DNA from: Streptomyces sp. SCSIO 30461
GTDB taxonomy: Bacteria > Actinomycetota > Actinomycetes > Streptomycetales > Streptomycetaceae
Direction of reading: 5' to 3'
Length of the DNA: 64,000 nt
Assembly (NCBI RefSeq): GCF_037023745.1
Contig: NZ_CP146101.1
Coordinates: 2,100,001-2,164,000 of the forward strand
Below the pieces are notes generated by a model. That model was not told the origin of the DNA, did no database searches, and worked only from the letters and a program-made list of their open reading frames with translations. Positions 1 through 12,468 of the stretch are shown here, one piece after another (the stretch's first letter is position 1; each line of letters starts with the position of its first letter). The translations under genes were made by a program, and so were the position numbers.

Positions 1-2325
<2,325 letters not shown>

Positions 2326-2404
2326 TCAGTTGCTCGCGTCCACTGTGTTAGTTCTGAAGTAACGAACAGGCCGTTTGCTGGTTTGTGTTGGATATCTTCA
2401 TAGT

Positions 2405-2523
2405 GTTTCGGTGGTCATAGCGTTAGGGAAACGCCCGGTTACATTCCGAACCCGGAAGCTAAGCCTTTCAGCGCCGATGGTACTGCAGGGGGGACCCTGT
2501 GGGAGAGTAGGACACCGCCGAAC
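2405..2523 (+). rRNA. rrf: 5S ribosomal RNA
   Basis: The sequence starts GTTTCGGTGGTCATAGCG and ends GGACACCGCCGAAC, so the 5' and 3' ends pair into the terminal helix. The inner part has the usual actinobacterial 5S motifs CCGAACCCGGAAGCTAAG and GGGAGAGTAGG. It lies about 80 bp after the 23S 3' end, the normal rrn spacing, and is followed by a strong hairpin. The ends may be off by one or two bases. Confidence 0.96.
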
Positions 2524-2533
2524 AATTCTTCAG

Positions 2534-2566
2534 CCTCAACCCCCGGACCATGTCCGGGGGTTGAGG
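2534..2566 (+). terminator. rrn operon terminator
   Basis: Perfect 15-bp stem (2534-2548 with 2552-2566) and a CAT loop, just after the 5S gene. The trailing sequence ATTTCT is only modestly T-rich, which is common for Streptomyces terminators. Confidence 0.85.
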
Positions 2567-2689
2567 CATTTCTGCGCTTCTACTCCCGTGACTGGTCCGA
2601 CTGTGGATCGGCAGTAAAGAGCCGGTCGTGCACGGCTACCGGGCTGCGATGTGGGTGGTGGGGTGGCCGGTGCCCGGTGGGACTGGTGG

Positions 2690-2719
2690 TTCTGAAAGGT
2701 CTCCAGTTCGGTGTATGCT
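2690..2719 (+). promoter_or_regulatory. candidate tRNA-Thr promoter
   Basis: TATGCT at 2714-2719 resembles a -10 element about 37 bp before the tRNA. TTCTGA at 2690-2695 is a weak -35 match with an 18-bp spacer. The rrn terminator upstream means the tRNA needs its own promoter. Sequence match only. Confidence 0.35.
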
Positions 2720-2756
2720 TCTGCTTGTTGTCGCGCGGGAATCCGCACAGCAACAG

Positions 2757-2832
2757 GCCCCTATAGCTCAGTCGGTAGAGCGTCTCCATGGTAAGGAGAA
2801 GGTCAACGGTTCGATTCCGTTTGGGGGCTCCA
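2757..2832 (+). tRNA. tRNA-Thr (anticodon GGT)
   Basis: A 76-nt cloverleaf with encoded CCA. The acceptor stem starts GCCCCTA and closes with TGGGGGC (one G-U pair), the D arm contains AGCTCAGTCGGTAGAGC, the anticodon stem is TCTCC/GGAGA with loop ATGGTAA, and the T arm is AACGG-TTCGATT-CCGTT. Position 34-36 is GGT, which reads ACC (and ACT) threonine codons. A strong hairpin follows 8 bp later. Confidence 0.97.
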
Positions 2833-2840
2833 GCAATACG

Positions 2841-2870
2841 AAGGCCCCCCGCCTTGAGGCGGGGGGCCTT
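2841..2870. terminator. tRNA / osaC convergent terminator
   Basis: Perfect 13-bp stem (2841-2853 with 2858-2870) and a TTGA loop. The AA/TT ends make it T-ended in both directions. It lies between the tRNA (plus) and the stop of osaC (minus, 2903), so it probably serves both. Confidence 0.85.
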
Positions 2871-2902
2871 TCGCATGTCAGGCTTCCAACAGGCCGGCGC
2901 GC

Positions 2903-5563
2903 TCAGCTCTTCTGCGGCTCGGGCACCCGCATCGCGAGGATCGCCATGTCGTCCGACGCCGGTTCCGCCGCGAAGCGTTCGACCGCACGCAGGATGCGCG
3001 CCGCGACCGCTCCGGCCGTGAGCCCGGTGCATGTGGTCAACACGTCCATGAGACCGTCGTCTCCGAGCATGCGTGTGCCCTCTCGGCGTTCTGTGACACC
3101 GTCGGTGACGCACAGCAGGACATCGCCCGGCTCCAGGACGATGTCCTGCTCGTAGAGCTCCAGGTCCTCCATCACACCGAGCAGCGGCTGCGGTTCGGCG
3201 GCCGGCTCCACTGTGCCGTCCTGCCGTAGCCGCAGTGGCAGCGGGTGGCCGGCACAGACGACCTTGAGGAGAGCTGAGCCGTCCTCCTGAGGCCGCAGCT
3301 CGCCGTACAGCAGGGTGAGGAAGCGACTTCGGGCTCCTTCGTCGAGAATCGCCGCGTTGAGCCGCTCAAGCACCGCAGGGCCACCGAAGCCCTCGCGGGC
3401 GAGGAGGCGGAGAGCGTGCCGGGCCAGGCCGGTGACGGCCGCGGCCTCGGGGCCCGTACCGCAGACGTCGCCGATCGCGAAACCGTAGACGCCGTCACGG
3501 ATGGGGAAGAGGTCGTAGAAGTCGCCGCCGACTTCGTTGCCTTCGCCCGCTGCGCGGTAGATGACCTCTACTTCCAGGCCGGGCACTTCGGGACGGCTCG
3601 GAGGAAGCAGGCTGCGCTGGAGCGACTGGCTGATGGCCGTGCGCTCGGAATAGAGCCGGGCGTTGTCGAGCGCCAGCGCCGCACGGCGTGAGAGGTCCTC
3701 GGCAAGCTCCAGGATCTCCTGCCGGAAGTGATCGTCGGACGGTTTGCCGAGGGTCAGCATGCCGATGACGCGGTTGCGAGCGACCAGGGGCAGGACGACA
3801 GTCTCGCCACCGACCGTGGAGGCCGTGGCCAGGTTGGTACCGATGCCCGTTGCCGAGGGCAGGGAGGCCGCCGTCATCCCGAGTTCGCGCATGGAGGTGC
3901 GCAACGCTGCCAGGTGAGCGGCGTCGGCCGGAGCGTTCCACACGCGAGCACCGGGGGTGGGCTCCGGAACCGGCGGGGGGATCTTGGAGAGGAGTGCCTT
4001 GAGGCCGTCGATACGTTCCTCGTCCTCGTGCAGGACGTAGGAGAGATATGGCTCTGACGACTGATCCGCGATGGTGTAGACGGCGCACCAGGTGGCCAGA
4101 GTCGGTACGGTCATCTGCGCCATGAGGGCCAGTGTCTGATCGCGGTCGAGGGTGCCCGCCAGCAGGTCGGACGCCTCCACCAGGAAGCTCAGTGAGCCCC
4201 TGCGGAGTCTCTCCAGCTCGCCGAGCCTGGCGGACTCGACTGCGAGGGCGATGCGGTCGGCGGCGAACTGGAGCCGCAGGGCTTCTTCGTTGGAGTAGCG
4301 GCTCTCGGCTTCCGTGGCGACACCGAGCGAGCCGGTGAGCCGGCCTTCGACCTTCAGGGGAACGGTCACGACGGAGCGCATTCCGGTGCCGTCGAGGAGG
4401 GGCACGGCGCCGGGGACGGCGCTGAGGTCCTCGTGGACGGCCGGCATCCGGGCGGAGCCGTAGCGGCCGGTGCCCGCCTCGACGGGCACGCGGGCGAAAC
4501 GCTGGCGAGCCGAGGGAAGCCCGGTGGTGGCCCGGACCTCGAGTTCCGTCTCGTCGTCAGTGGCCAGCAGCAGGAAGGCGGAGTCGCCGTCGAGCATGTC
4601 ACGGGCGCGCTCCACGGTGCGCTGGAGTAGCCCGTCGAGATCGTCCGGTGCCGGTGAGCCGATGAACACTTCGAAGGGGTCGGTGTTGCGGGCTTCGGTG
4701 CCGGTGCCGTCGCTGGAGGACATGCGTACCGGCGATTGGATGACCGCTCGCTCGTAGTCGCGGACGAGGAGGCAGACGGTGGAGGCCTCGCCACGGGTGT
4801 CGCGGACCCGGAGATGTGAGGCGTACACCGCGACGACCCGGCCGTCGATGTCGCGGATGCCGTAGCTGCCTTCCCAGCGCGACAGCTGGAGCGCTTCGGC
4901 GATTCCGGTGCCGATTCCGGGAGTGTGCGGCCAGGCGGCGATGTCGCCGAGCGGTTTGCCGACCACCTGGTCGGCCACGTATCCGAAGAGGTGCTGAGCG
5001 TCGTCGTTCCAGGAACCGATGGCGCCGTTGCGGTCGATCTGGACCACGGCCACTCTGACTCGTTCGTCTGAGACCGGGAGGAGATCGATGGGGAGCACAG
5101 GGCCCGCGGAGCGGGTGCCGACCGGGCGTTGGGGCAGGTCGAGCTGGAACCAGACCTGCTTGCTGGCGGCCGAGTACTCGACGCCCCATCGTGTCGCCAG
5201 GGCCGCGCAGAGCAACAGCCCGCGTCCGTTCTCACGATCGGGGTGGGCGACGGTTCGGCCACCGCCCTGGATGGGGATCTCACGTTCGGGGTATCGGTCG
5301 CCGACCTCGACCCGCACGCCGTCCGGGGTGCGCAGGCAGAGCACGTCCGCTGCGGTGCCGGCATGGATGACCGCGTTGGTGACGAGTTCGCTGGTGAGGA
5401 CCACCGCGTCGTCGACGACTTCGGCGTAACCCCAGCCCTGGAGGGTGTCCCGGACGAAGGCGCGGGCTGAGGCGACCGACCGTCCGACGGGATCGAAGCT
5501 GGCAGCCGCCCGCGCGGTGATCACAGAACTCTTCGTACGCGTCTCGACGCCCGGCTCTGCCAT
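2903..5563 (-). CDS. osaC: OsaC-type multidomain regulator: RsbW-like ATPase, PAS, GAF, SpoIIE/PP2C phosphatase
   Basis: 886 residues. Visible order: an RsbW-like HATPase domain (about 15-145, with the N-box stretch ELVTNAVIHA and the NGRGLLL glycine box), a PAS domain (about 170-280), two GAF regions (about 300-640), and a C-terminal SpoIIE/PP2C phosphatase (about 660-880) with the metal-binding motifs EVGGDFYD, GDVCGTG and VTDGVTE. In S. coelicolor, OsaC works with the osmotic-stress sigma factor SigB to return the response to baseline. That function is assigned here from domain order and from its position divergent to osaA-osaB. The start is the ATG at 5563, with GGAGGGG about 11 nt upstream. 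No membrane segment is seen, so it should be cytosolic. Confidence 0.88.
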   Translation of the reverse strand: MAEPGVETRTKSSVITARAAASFDPVGRSVASARAFVRDTLQGWGYAEVVDDAVVLTSELVTNAVIHAGTAADVLCLRTPDGVRVEVGDRYPEREIPIQGGGRTVAHPDRENGRGLLLCAALATRWGVEYSAASKQVWFQLDLPQRPVGTRSAGPVLPIDLLPVSDERVRVAVVQIDRNGAIGSWNDDAQHLFGYVADQVVGKPLGDIAAWPHTPGIGTGIAEALQLSRWEGSYGIRDIDGRVVAVYASHLRVRDTRGEASTVCLLVRDYERAVIQSPVRMSSSDGTGTEARNTDPFEVFIGSPAPDDLDGLLQRTVERARDMLDGDSAFLLLATDDETELEVRATTGLPSARQRFARVPVEAGTGRYGSARMPAVHEDLSAVPGAVPLLDGTGMRSVVTVPLKVEGRLTGSLGVATEAESRYSNEEALRLQFAADRIALAVESARLGELERLRRGSLSFLVEASDLLAGTLDRDQTLALMAQMTVPTLATWCAVYTIADQSSEPYLSYVLHEDEERIDGLKALLSKIPPPVPEPTPGARVWNAPADAAHLAALRTSMRELGMTAASLPSATGIGTNLATASTVGGETVVLPLVARNRVIGMLTLGKPSDDHFRQEILELAEDLSRRAALALDNARLYSERTAISQSLQRSLLPPSRPEVPGLEVEVIYRAAGEGNEVGGDFYDLFPIRDGVYGFAIGDVCGTGPEAAAVTGLARHALRLLAREGFGGPAVLERLNAAILDEGARSRFLTLLYGELRPQEDGSALLKVVCAGHPLPLRLRQDGTVEPAAEPQPLLGVMEDLELYEQDIVLEPGDVLLCVTDGVTERREGTRMLGDDGLMDVLTTCTGLTAGAVAARILRAVERFAAEPASDDMAILAMRVPEPQKS

Positions 5564-5840
5564 GGTCGGTGCCTGCCCCTCCCGGTGCCCGGTCGTTGTC
5601 CTCGCGGTCCTCGCGTCTCACCACCTCTGCCGGGCGACCGGGGTGGTTGGACAGCCGGATGCCAGGTTACTTACCTTCGCTGTCCGAGCGGATGCCGGTC
5701 GCGGCCGTTTCCGCCCTCCGGGTGTGGGGACGCTATGCGAAGCTGCCGAACTGTTATGGCCTGGTTCGGCTGCGGTGAAACACTGGGAACCATTCCTTGA
5801 GACAGCCCGAGCATGACGTAACCCCTGCGGGAGGGACACG
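5564..5840. other. osaC/osaA divergent intergenic region
   Basis: 277 bp between two divergent starts, which must hold the promoters of both genes. I see no RNA gene or convincing conserved -10/-35 pair here, only a good ribosome site (GGGAGGGAC) just before the osaA GTG. Confidence 0.5.
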
Positions 5841-8800
5841 GTGGAGTCTGGTGCAGCTGCGCGTGGCACGAGCACGCGCGCGCAAGGCGGACAGTCCCGG
5901 AAAAGCCAGCCACGGGGCGGAACGACAGCGGTGGACACCGCGGCTCTGAACCGGCTTCTCGCGGCCTTGGCCGCGATGCGGGACGGAAACTTCCGCAAGC
6001 GGCTGACGGTCTCGGGCGACGACGTCATGGCCGAGATCGCGGCGGTCTTCAACGAGGTCGCCGACCGCAATCTGCACCTCACAGGGGAACTCGCACGCGT
6101 TCGGCGTGTCGTGGGGCGTGAGGGAAAGCTCACCGAGCGGTTGGAGCCCGGCGCCTGCGAGGGGTCCTGGGCAGCGGCGATCGAGGCGTCCAACGCGCTC
6201 GTGGACGATCTGGCCCGGCCGGTCTCGGAGGTCGGCCGGGTGCTGTCGGCGGTCGCCGACGGTGACCTGGAGCAGCGGATGGAGCTGCGCTCGCATACCG
6301 CGGACGGGCCTGACGGCGCGGTGCGTCCGCTGCGTGGTGAGTTCCTCAAGGTGGCCAGGACCGTCAACAACCTGGTGGACCAGCTGTCGGCGTTCACCGA
6401 CGAGGTGACGAGGGTCGCGCTTGAGGTCGGCACCGAGGGCAAACTCGGCGGCCAGGCCCAGGTGCGAGGTATGTCCGGTTCGTGGAAGGATCTCACGGAT
6501 TCGGTGAACACGATGGCGTACCGGCTGACGGCCCAGGTACGTGACATTGCTCTCGTCACCACGGCGGTCGCCAAGGGCGATCTGTCGCGGAAGGTCACCG
6601 TCCATGTGGCCGGTGAGATGCTCCAGCTGAAGAACACCGTCAACACGATGGTGGACCAGCTGTCCTCGTTCTCGTCCGAGGTGACGAGGGTCGCCCGTGA
6701 GGTGGGTACGGAGGGCGAGCTCGGCGGTCAGGCGACCGTGCCCGGTGTCGCCGGAGTGTGGAAGGACCTCACGGACTCCGTCAACACGATGGCGGGCAAT
6801 CTGACCTCCCAGGTGCGTGGCATCGCCGAGGTCACCACGGCGGTGGCCAACGGCGACCTGTCGCAGAAGGTCACGGTGAGCGCGCGCGGCGAGGTGGCGC
6901 AGCTTGCCGAGACGATCAACCAGATGACCGAGACGCTGCGCACCTTCGCGGACGAGGTGACCCGGGTGGCCAGCGAGGTCGGCGCCGAAGGGCTGCTGGG
7001 CGGTCAGGCGCAGGTGCCGGGTGCGGCGGGTACGTGGAAGGACCTGACCGACTCGGTCAACACCGTGTTCCGCAACCTCACCACGCAGGTGCGGGATATC
7101 GCGCAGGTGACGACGGCGGTCGCGAACGGTGACCTGTCGCAGAAGGTCACGGTCGATGTGGCCGGGGAGATGCTGGAGCTGAAGAACACCGTCAACACGA
7201 TGGTGGACCAGCTCCAGTCGTTCGGTTCGGAAGTGACCCGGGTGGCCCGCGAGGTCGGCGTCGAGGGCCGGCTGGGCGGTCAGGCGCAGGTGCCGGGTGC
7301 GGCGGGTACGTGGAAGGACCTGACCGACTCGGTCAATACGGCGTTCCGAAACCTCACCGGCCAGGTGCGGGATATCGCGCAGGTGACGACGGCGGTCGCG
7401 AACGGTGACCTGTCGCAGAAGGTCACGGTCGATGTGGCCGGGGAGATGCTGGAGCTGAAGAACACCGTCAACACGATGGTGGCGCAGCTCTCCTCGTTCG
7501 CCGACCAGGTCACGGGTATGGCGCGTGACGTGGGTACGGAGGGCCGGCTCGGTGGCCAGGCGCGGGTGCCCGGGGTGTCCGGCACCTGGAAGGAGCTCAC
7601 CGACTCCGTCAACTTCATGGCCGGGAACCTGACGTCGCAGGTCCGTCAGATCGCCCAGGTGACGACGGCGGTGGCGCGCGGTGATCTGTCGCAGAAGATC
7701 GATGTCGACGCACGGGGCGAGATCCTGGAGCTGAAGAACACCATCAACACGATGGTGGACCAGCTGTCGTCGTTCGCCGACCAGGTGACCCGGGTGGCCC
7801 GTGAGGTGGGCACCGACGGCCGGCTCGGCGGCCAGGCACAGGTGCAGGGCGTCGCCGGTGTGTGGCGTGATCTGACCGACTCCGTGAACGGCATGGCGGG
7901 CAACCTTACGGCGCAGGTCCGCAACATCGCCCAGGTCGCAACGGCGGTGGCGCGCGGTGATCTGTCGCAGAAGATCGATGTCGACGCACGGGGCGAGATC
8001 CTCGAGCTGAAGAACACCCTCAACACGATGGTGGACCAGCTGTCGTCGTTCGCCGACCAGGTGACCCGGGTGGCCCGTGAGGTGGGCACCGAGGGGATCC
8101 TCGGCGGCCAGGCGGAGGTGCAGGGTGTCTCCGGCACATGGAAGGACCTCACCCAGTCCGTCAACTTCATGGCGAACAACCTCACCTCGCAGGTGCGCAA
8201 CATCGCCGAGGTGACGAAGGCGGTCGCGAAGGGGGATCTGTCGAAGAAGATCACCGTCGATGCCAAGGGTGAGATCCTCGAACTGGTGACTACCGTCAAC
8301 ACGATGGTGGACCAGCTGTCCAACTTCGCCGACGAGGTGACCCGGGTGGCCCGTGAGGTGGGCACCGAGGGGATCCTCGGCGGCCAGGCTCGGGTGAGGG
8401 GCGCCACCGGCATCTGGAAGGACCTGAGCGACAACGTCAACACCATGGCGGCCAATCTGACCAGCCAGGTGCGGAACATCTCGCGGGTGTCGTCCGCGGT
8501 CGCGAACGGCGATCTGACGAAGAAGGTGACGGTCGAGGCGCGTGGCGAGGTCGCCGAACTCGCCGACACGGTCAACACCATGGTGACCACGCTGTCGTCG
8601 TTCGCCGACGAGGTGACGCGGGTGGCCCGTGAGGTGGGCACGGAGGGCGAGCTGGGCGGTCAGGCGCGGGTGCCCGGGGTGTCCGGCACATGGAAGGACC
8701 TCACCGAGTCGGTGAACTCGATGGCGTCGAACCTGACCGGCCAGGTGCGTCAGATCGCCACGGTCACGACCGCGATCGCCAAGGGCGACCTGACCAAGAA

Positions 8801-11321
8801 GATCGACATCGACGCCCGCGGCGAGATCCTGGAGCTGAAGAACACCATCAACACGATGGTGGACCAGCTGTCGTCGTTCGCCGAAGAGGTCACCCGGGTG
8901 GCCCGGGAGGTGGGTACCGACGGCATGCTGGGCGGCCAGGCGAGGGTGAGGGACGTCGACGGCACCTGGCGCGACCTCACCGAGTCGGTGAACGAGATGG
9001 CCGGGAACCTGACCCGTCAGGTGCGGGCGATCGCGGCCGTCGCCACGGCGGTGACTCGCGGTGACCTCAACCTCAAGATCGACGTGGACGCCGCCGGCGA
9101 GATCCAGGTCCTCCAGGACAACATCAACACGATGATCGCCAACCTGCGTGACACGACCCTCGCCAACAAGGAGCAGGACTGGCTCAAGGGCAACCTGGCC
9201 CGTATCTCCGGTCTGATGCAGGGACGCAGGGACCTCGATGATGTCGCGTCGCTCATCATGAGCGAGCTGACACCGGTGGTCACGGCGCAGCACGGCGCGT
9301 TCTTCGTGGCGATGCCCACGGGTGGCGGAGACCTCGGTTCGCACGTCGACGGCGGCGCGTACGAGCTGGTGATGCGGGGGAGTTACGGCTACACGGGTGC
9401 GATGCCCACGTCGTTCCGGCCGGGAGAGACCCTGATCGGTACGGCGGCGGAGGAGAAGCGGACCATCCAGGTCAGTGTGCCGCCGGGCTATCTGAAGATC
9501 TCATCGGGGCTCGGCGAGGCCCCGCCCGCCTATGTGATCGTGCTGCCGGTGCTCTTCGAGGGGAGGACCCTGGGAGTGATCGAGCTGGCGTCGTTCCAGC
9601 CGTTCACGCACATCCAGCGGGACTTCCTCAACCAGATCGCCGAGATGATCGCGACGAGCGTCAACACCATCAGCGTCAACACGAAGACCGAGCTGCTGCT
9701 CAAGCAGTCGCAGGAACTGACTGAGCAGCTGCGCGAGCGGTCCGCGGAGCTGGAGAACCGCCAGCGGGCACTCCAGTCGTCGAACGCCGAGCTGGAGGAC
9801 AAGGCCGAGCTGCTCGCCCAGCAGAACCGCGACATCGAGGTGAAGAACACCGAGATCGAGGAAGCGAGGCAGGTGCTGGAGGAGCGGGCCGAGCAGCTCG
9901 CCGTCTCCATGCGCTACAAGTCGGAGTTCCTGGCGAACATGTCGCACGAGCTGCGCACCCCGCTGAACTCGCTGCTGATCCTGGCCAAACTGCTGGCCGA
10001 CAACGCCGAGACCAACCTCACCCCCAAGCAGGTGGAGTTCGCCGAGACGATCCACGGCGCGGGGTCCGATCTCCTGCAGCTCATCAACGACATCCTCGAT
10101 CTGTCGAAGGTCGAGGCGGGCAAGATGGACGTCAGTCCGTCCCGGATCGCGCTGGTGCAGCTGGTGGACTACGTGGAGGCGACGTTCCGGCCGCTCACCG
10201 CCGAGAAGGCGCTCGACTTCTCGGTGCGGGTCTCGCCTGAGCTGCCGACCACGCTGCACACCGATGAGCAGCGGCTGCTCCAGGTGCTGCGCAATCTGCT
10301 GTCGAACGCGGTGAAGTTCACCGACGCCGGATCGGTCGAACTCGTCATCCGGCTGGCGAACAGCGATGTGCCGCAGTCGATCCGCGAGCAGTTGCTGGAG
10401 GCGGGGACGCTTCGTGAGGCCGACGGCGATCTCATCGCCTTCTCGGTGACCGACACCGGGATCGGGATCGCGGCCAGCAAGATGCGGGTGATCTTCGAGG
10501 CGTTCAAGCAGGCGGACGGCACAACCAGTCGCAAGTACGGTGGCACGGGTCTCGGTCTCTCCATCAGCCGGGAAATCGCCAGGCTGCTCGGTGGCGAGAT
10601 CCACGCGGCGAGTGAACCAGGGCGCGGTTCCACTTTCACCCTGTATCTGCCGAGTGAACTGCCGATGGGCTATGCGCAGCTCACTCCTGGATTCGACGAG
10701 CAGCAGGCCGCGGGCGGCGATCCGGCTGCGATCGAGGCGAGCGGTGCGGCGCCCCATCCCGGTGCCCAGGCATCGTCGGGCGGGGATTCGCAGTCCGGCC
10801 CCGCGGTGCTCTTCAGGCGCCGCCGCAAGTCGCTCGGAGGCGCCGATCTCAGGGCCGCGCTCCCCGGGCAGCCGGGGGCGGCGGGGGAGTCGTGGAACGG
10901 TCAGCCGCAGGACGGGTCGCAGGAGGCGGGCCGCACCTTCGAGTTCCACAGCGAGAAGGTGCTCATCGTGGACGACGACATCCGCAATGTCTTCGCGCTG
11001 ACCAGCGTGTTGGAGCAGAACGGGCTGTCAGTGCTGTACGCGGAGAACGGCCGGGAGGGAATCGAAGTCCTTGAGCAGCACGACAACGTGGCAGTCGTCC
11101 TGATGGACATCATGATGCCCGAGATGGATGGATACGCCACAACGTCGGCGATCCGCCGAATGCCGCAGTTCGCCGGCCTTCCCATCATCGCCCTCACCGC
11201 GAAGGCGATGAAGGGCGACCGGGAGAAGGCCATCGAGTCGGGTGCCTCGGACTACGTCACCAAGCCGGTCGACCCCGACCACCTGCTCACGGTCATGGAA
11301 CAGTGGATGCGCGGCAAGTGA
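5841..11321 (+). CDS. osaA: OsaA giant soluble hybrid histidine kinase with poly-HAMP repeat array
   Basis: 1826 residues with no membrane segment. An N-terminal region leads into about ten 92-residue HAMP-type units between residues ~200 and 1100. Each carries LGGQA-x-V, a [15 protein letters not shown] block, and [16 protein letters not shown]. Then come a GAF domain (~1115-1280), a long coiled coil (~1287-1355), HisKA with phospho-acceptor His1369 ([10 protein letters not shown]), HATPase_c (~1472-1603, [11 protein letters not shown]) and a C-terminal receiver with Asp1756 ([12 protein letters not shown]). This design resembles the fungal group III (Nik1-type) osmosensor kinases. The start is the GTG at 5841 after GGGAGGGAC. 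The partner regulator osaB lies downstream. In S. coelicolor the osaAB pair is tied to osmoadaptation. Confidence 0.9.
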   Translation: MESGAAARGTSTRAQGGQSRKSQPRGGTTAVDTAALNRLLAALAAMRDGNFRKRLTVSGDDVMAEIAAVFNEVADRNLHLTGELARVRRVVGREGKLTERLEPGACEGSWAAAIEASNALVDDLARPVSEVGRVLSAVADGDLEQRMELRSHTADGPDGAVRPLRGEFLKVARTVNNLVDQLSAFTDEVTRVALEVGTEGKLGGQAQVRGMSGSWKDLTDSVNTMAYRLTAQVRDIALVTTAVAKGDLSRKVTVHVAGEMLQLKNTVNTMVDQLSSFSSEVTRVAREVGTEGELGGQATVPGVAGVWKDLTDSVNTMAGNLTSQVRGIAEVTTAVANGDLSQKVTVSARGEVAQLAETINQMTETLRTFADEVTRVASEVGAEGLLGGQAQVPGAAGTWKDLTDSVNTVFRNLTTQVRDIAQVTTAVANGDLSQKVTVDVAGEMLELKNTVNTMVDQLQSFGSEVTRVAREVGVEGRLGGQAQVPGAAGTWKDLTDSVNTAFRNLTGQVRDIAQVTTAVANGDLSQKVTVDVAGEMLELKNTVNTMVAQLSSFADQVTGMARDVGTEGRLGGQARVPGVSGTWKELTDSVNFMAGNLTSQVRQIAQVTTAVARGDLSQKIDVDARGEILELKNTINTMVDQLSSFADQVTRVAREVGTDGRLGGQAQVQGVAGVWRDLTDSVNGMAGNLTAQVRNIAQVATAVARGDLSQKIDVDARGEILELKNTLNTMVDQLSSFADQVTRVAREVGTEGILGGQAEVQGVSGTWKDLTQSVNFMANNLTSQVRNIAEVTKAVAKGDLSKKITVDAKGEILELVTTVNTMVDQLSNFADEVTRVAREVGTEGILGGQARVRGATGIWKDLSDNVNTMAANLTSQVRNISRVSSAVANGDLTKKVTVEARGEVAELADTVNTMVTTLSSFADEVTRVAREVGTEGELGGQARVPGVSGTWKDLTESVNSMASNLTGQVRQIATVTTAIAKGDLTKKIDIDARGEILELKNTINTMVDQLSSFAEEVTRVAREVGTDGMLGGQARVRDVDGTWRDLTESVNEMAGNLTRQVRAIAAVATAVTRGDLNLKIDVDAAGEIQVLQDNINTMIANLRDTTLANKEQDWLKGNLARISGLMQGRRDLDDVASLIMSELTPVVTAQHGAFFVAMPTGGGDLGSHVDGGAYELVMRGSYGYTGAMPTSFRPGETLIGTAAEEKRTIQVSVPPGYLKISSGLGEAPPAYVIVLPVLFEGRTLGVIELASFQPFTHIQRDFLNQIAEMIATSVNTISVNTKTELLLKQSQELTEQLRERSAELENRQRALQSSNAELEDKAELLAQQNRDIEVKNTEIEEARQVLEERAEQLAVSMRYKSEFLANMSHELRTPLNSLLILAKLLADNAETNLTPKQVEFAETIHGAGSDLLQLINDILDLSKVEAGKMDVSPSRIALVQLVDYVEATFRPLTAEKALDFSVRVSPELPTTLHTDEQRLLQVLRNLLSNAVKFTDAGSVELVIRLANSDVPQSIREQLLEAGTLREADGDLIAFSVTDTGIGIAASKMRVIFEAFKQADGTTSRKYGGTGLGLSISREIARLLGGEIHAASEPGRGSTFTLYLPSELPMGYAQLTPGFDEQQAAGGDPAAIEASGAAPHPGAQASSGGDSQSGPAVLFRRRRKSLGGADLRAALPGQPGAAGESWNGQPQDGSQEAGRTFEFHSEKVLIVDDDIRNVFALTSVLEQNGLSVLYAENGREGIEVLEQHDNVAVVLMDIMMPEMDGYATTSAIRRMPQFAGLPIIALTAKAMKGDREKAIESGASDYVTKPVDPDHLLTVMEQWMRGK
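6440..9125 (+). repeat. tandem 276-bp coding repeats (HAMP units of osaA)
   Basis: About ten in-frame units of 92 codons. The segment CTGGGCGGTCAGGCGCAGG occurs at 6996 and again at 7272, exactly 276 bp apart, and the two units are almost identical through the [20 protein letters not shown] stretch. A second near-identical pair lies around 7680-8080 ([17 protein letters not shown] in both). Other units have diverged. Confidence 0.85.
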
Positions 11322-11643
11322 CGGCGTCCGGCTCCCGTGGCCCACGGTCCGGATCCGGGGGATCGTGGGCCCGGTCGCGTTCCGCTGGTCCCCCGGGCTG
11401 CTGACTGGCTGTCGCCGGGTGTGTGAGGAGGCGGGATTCGGGGAACCTTCTGGTCTCCTGCGGCGTTTCTGCTACGGACACAGTGACATCGCGGTGACAG
11501 GGTGTGGCGATGGGTGGGGTGCGGCTACCATGACCGGCACAAGGATGGGCGACGTAACGGAGTCGCCCTCTGGGGCGGCGCCCGGTGCTTACCCTGGCCC
11601 TTCGGGTCGGGGTGACCCCAAGCCGGGGCGAGGAGGGCGAGGC
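11322..11643. other. osaA-osaB intergenic region
   Basis: 322 bp without a convincing gene. The open frame upstream of osaB has no start or coding character that adds to the receiver protein. A weak 7-bp inverted repeat (GGCCCAC at 11339-11345, GTGGGCC at 11365-11371) could reduce read-through from osaA. The length of the gap suggests osaB has its own promoter. Confidence 0.5.
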
Positions 11644-12324
11644 ATGGTGCAGAAGGCCAAGATCCTCCTGGTCGATGACCGGCCGGAGAATCTGCTGGCG
11701 CTGGAGGCCATCCTCTCTGCGCTCGATCAGACACTGGTCCGCGCATCGTCAGGAGAAGAGGCGCTCAAGGCGCTTCTGACGGATGACTTCGCGGTCATCC
11801 TCCTGGACGTCCAGATGCCGGGCATGGACGGATTCGAGACCGCCGCGCACATCAAGCGACGTGAGCGGACCCGTGACATCCCGATCATCTTCCTGACCGC
11901 GATCAACCACGGCCCGCACCACACCTTCCGCGGTTACGCCGCAGGCGCGGTGGACTACATCTCCAAGCCGTTCGACCCCTGGGTGCTTCGCGCGAAGGTC
12001 TCCGTCTTCGTGGACCTCTACATGAAGAACTGCCAGCTGCGTGAGCAGGCCGCGCTGCTCCGGCTTCAGCTGGAGGGCGGCCAGGTTGGCGCTGGTGACA
12101 CCAAGGAGCCCGCAGGGCTGCTGGCCGAACTCTCCGCGCGCCTCGCGGCCGTTGAGGAGCAGGCGGAAGCCCTGTCCAAGCAGCTCGACGACGAATCGGC
12201 GGATGCCGCCGCCGTCGCCACCGCCGCACATCTGGAGCGCAAGCTCACCGGGCTTCGCAGAGCGCTGGACGCCTTGGAGCCTGGTACGGGCAGCGGCACT
12301 CCCACTCTTCCCTCGCAGAACTGA
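11644..12324 (+). CDS. osaB: OsaB response regulator with C-terminal coiled coil
   Basis: 226 residues. The receiver domain (1-125) starts KILLVDDRPENLLALE, with phospho-acceptor Asp55 in VILLDVQMPGMDG and a conserved Lys in YISKPFDP. The C-terminal third is Ala/Glu/Leu-rich and likely a coiled coil (AELSARLAAVEEQAEALSKQ), with no DNA-binding domain. It therefore probably acts by protein contact. In S. coelicolor OsaB is needed for aerial growth under osmotic stress and is the cognate regulator of OsaA. The ATG at 11644 follows GAGGAGGGCGAGGC. The frame stays open upstream, but nothing upstream matches the family. Confidence 0.9.
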   Translation: MVQKAKILLVDDRPENLLALEAILSALDQTLVRASSGEEALKALLTDDFAVILLDVQMPGMDGFETAAHIKRRERTRDIPIIFLTAINHGPHHTFRGYAAGAVDYISKPFDPWVLRAKVSVFVDLYMKNCQLREQAALLRLQLEGGQVGAGDTKEPAGLLAELSARLAAVEEQAEALSKQLDDESADAAAVATAAHLERKLTGLRRALDALEPGTGSGTPTLPSQN

Positions 12325-12468
12325 CCCACCTTCGACGGTCCTGAGTGCGGAGTTCGTCCGCATTTCGTTTGAACGGGCGTCAGTTTCCGTACACAGCAGG
12401 GGCGACACGAAAGGGTGAAGCGGTGGGCACGCGTGTCCGGCGCCGGTCACACCGGTAACCTCACCATC

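Noticed and set aside
2326..2404. Possible tRNA in the 23S-5S spacer
   Set aside because: No cloverleaf can be drawn. The spacer is short and AT-richer as in ordinary processing spacers.
5754..9344. 1196-residue open frame antisense to osaA
   Set aside because: It mirrors the repeat and GC-skewed codons of osaA, is His/Arg/Gly-biased and has no domain. It is a shadow of the plus-strand gene.
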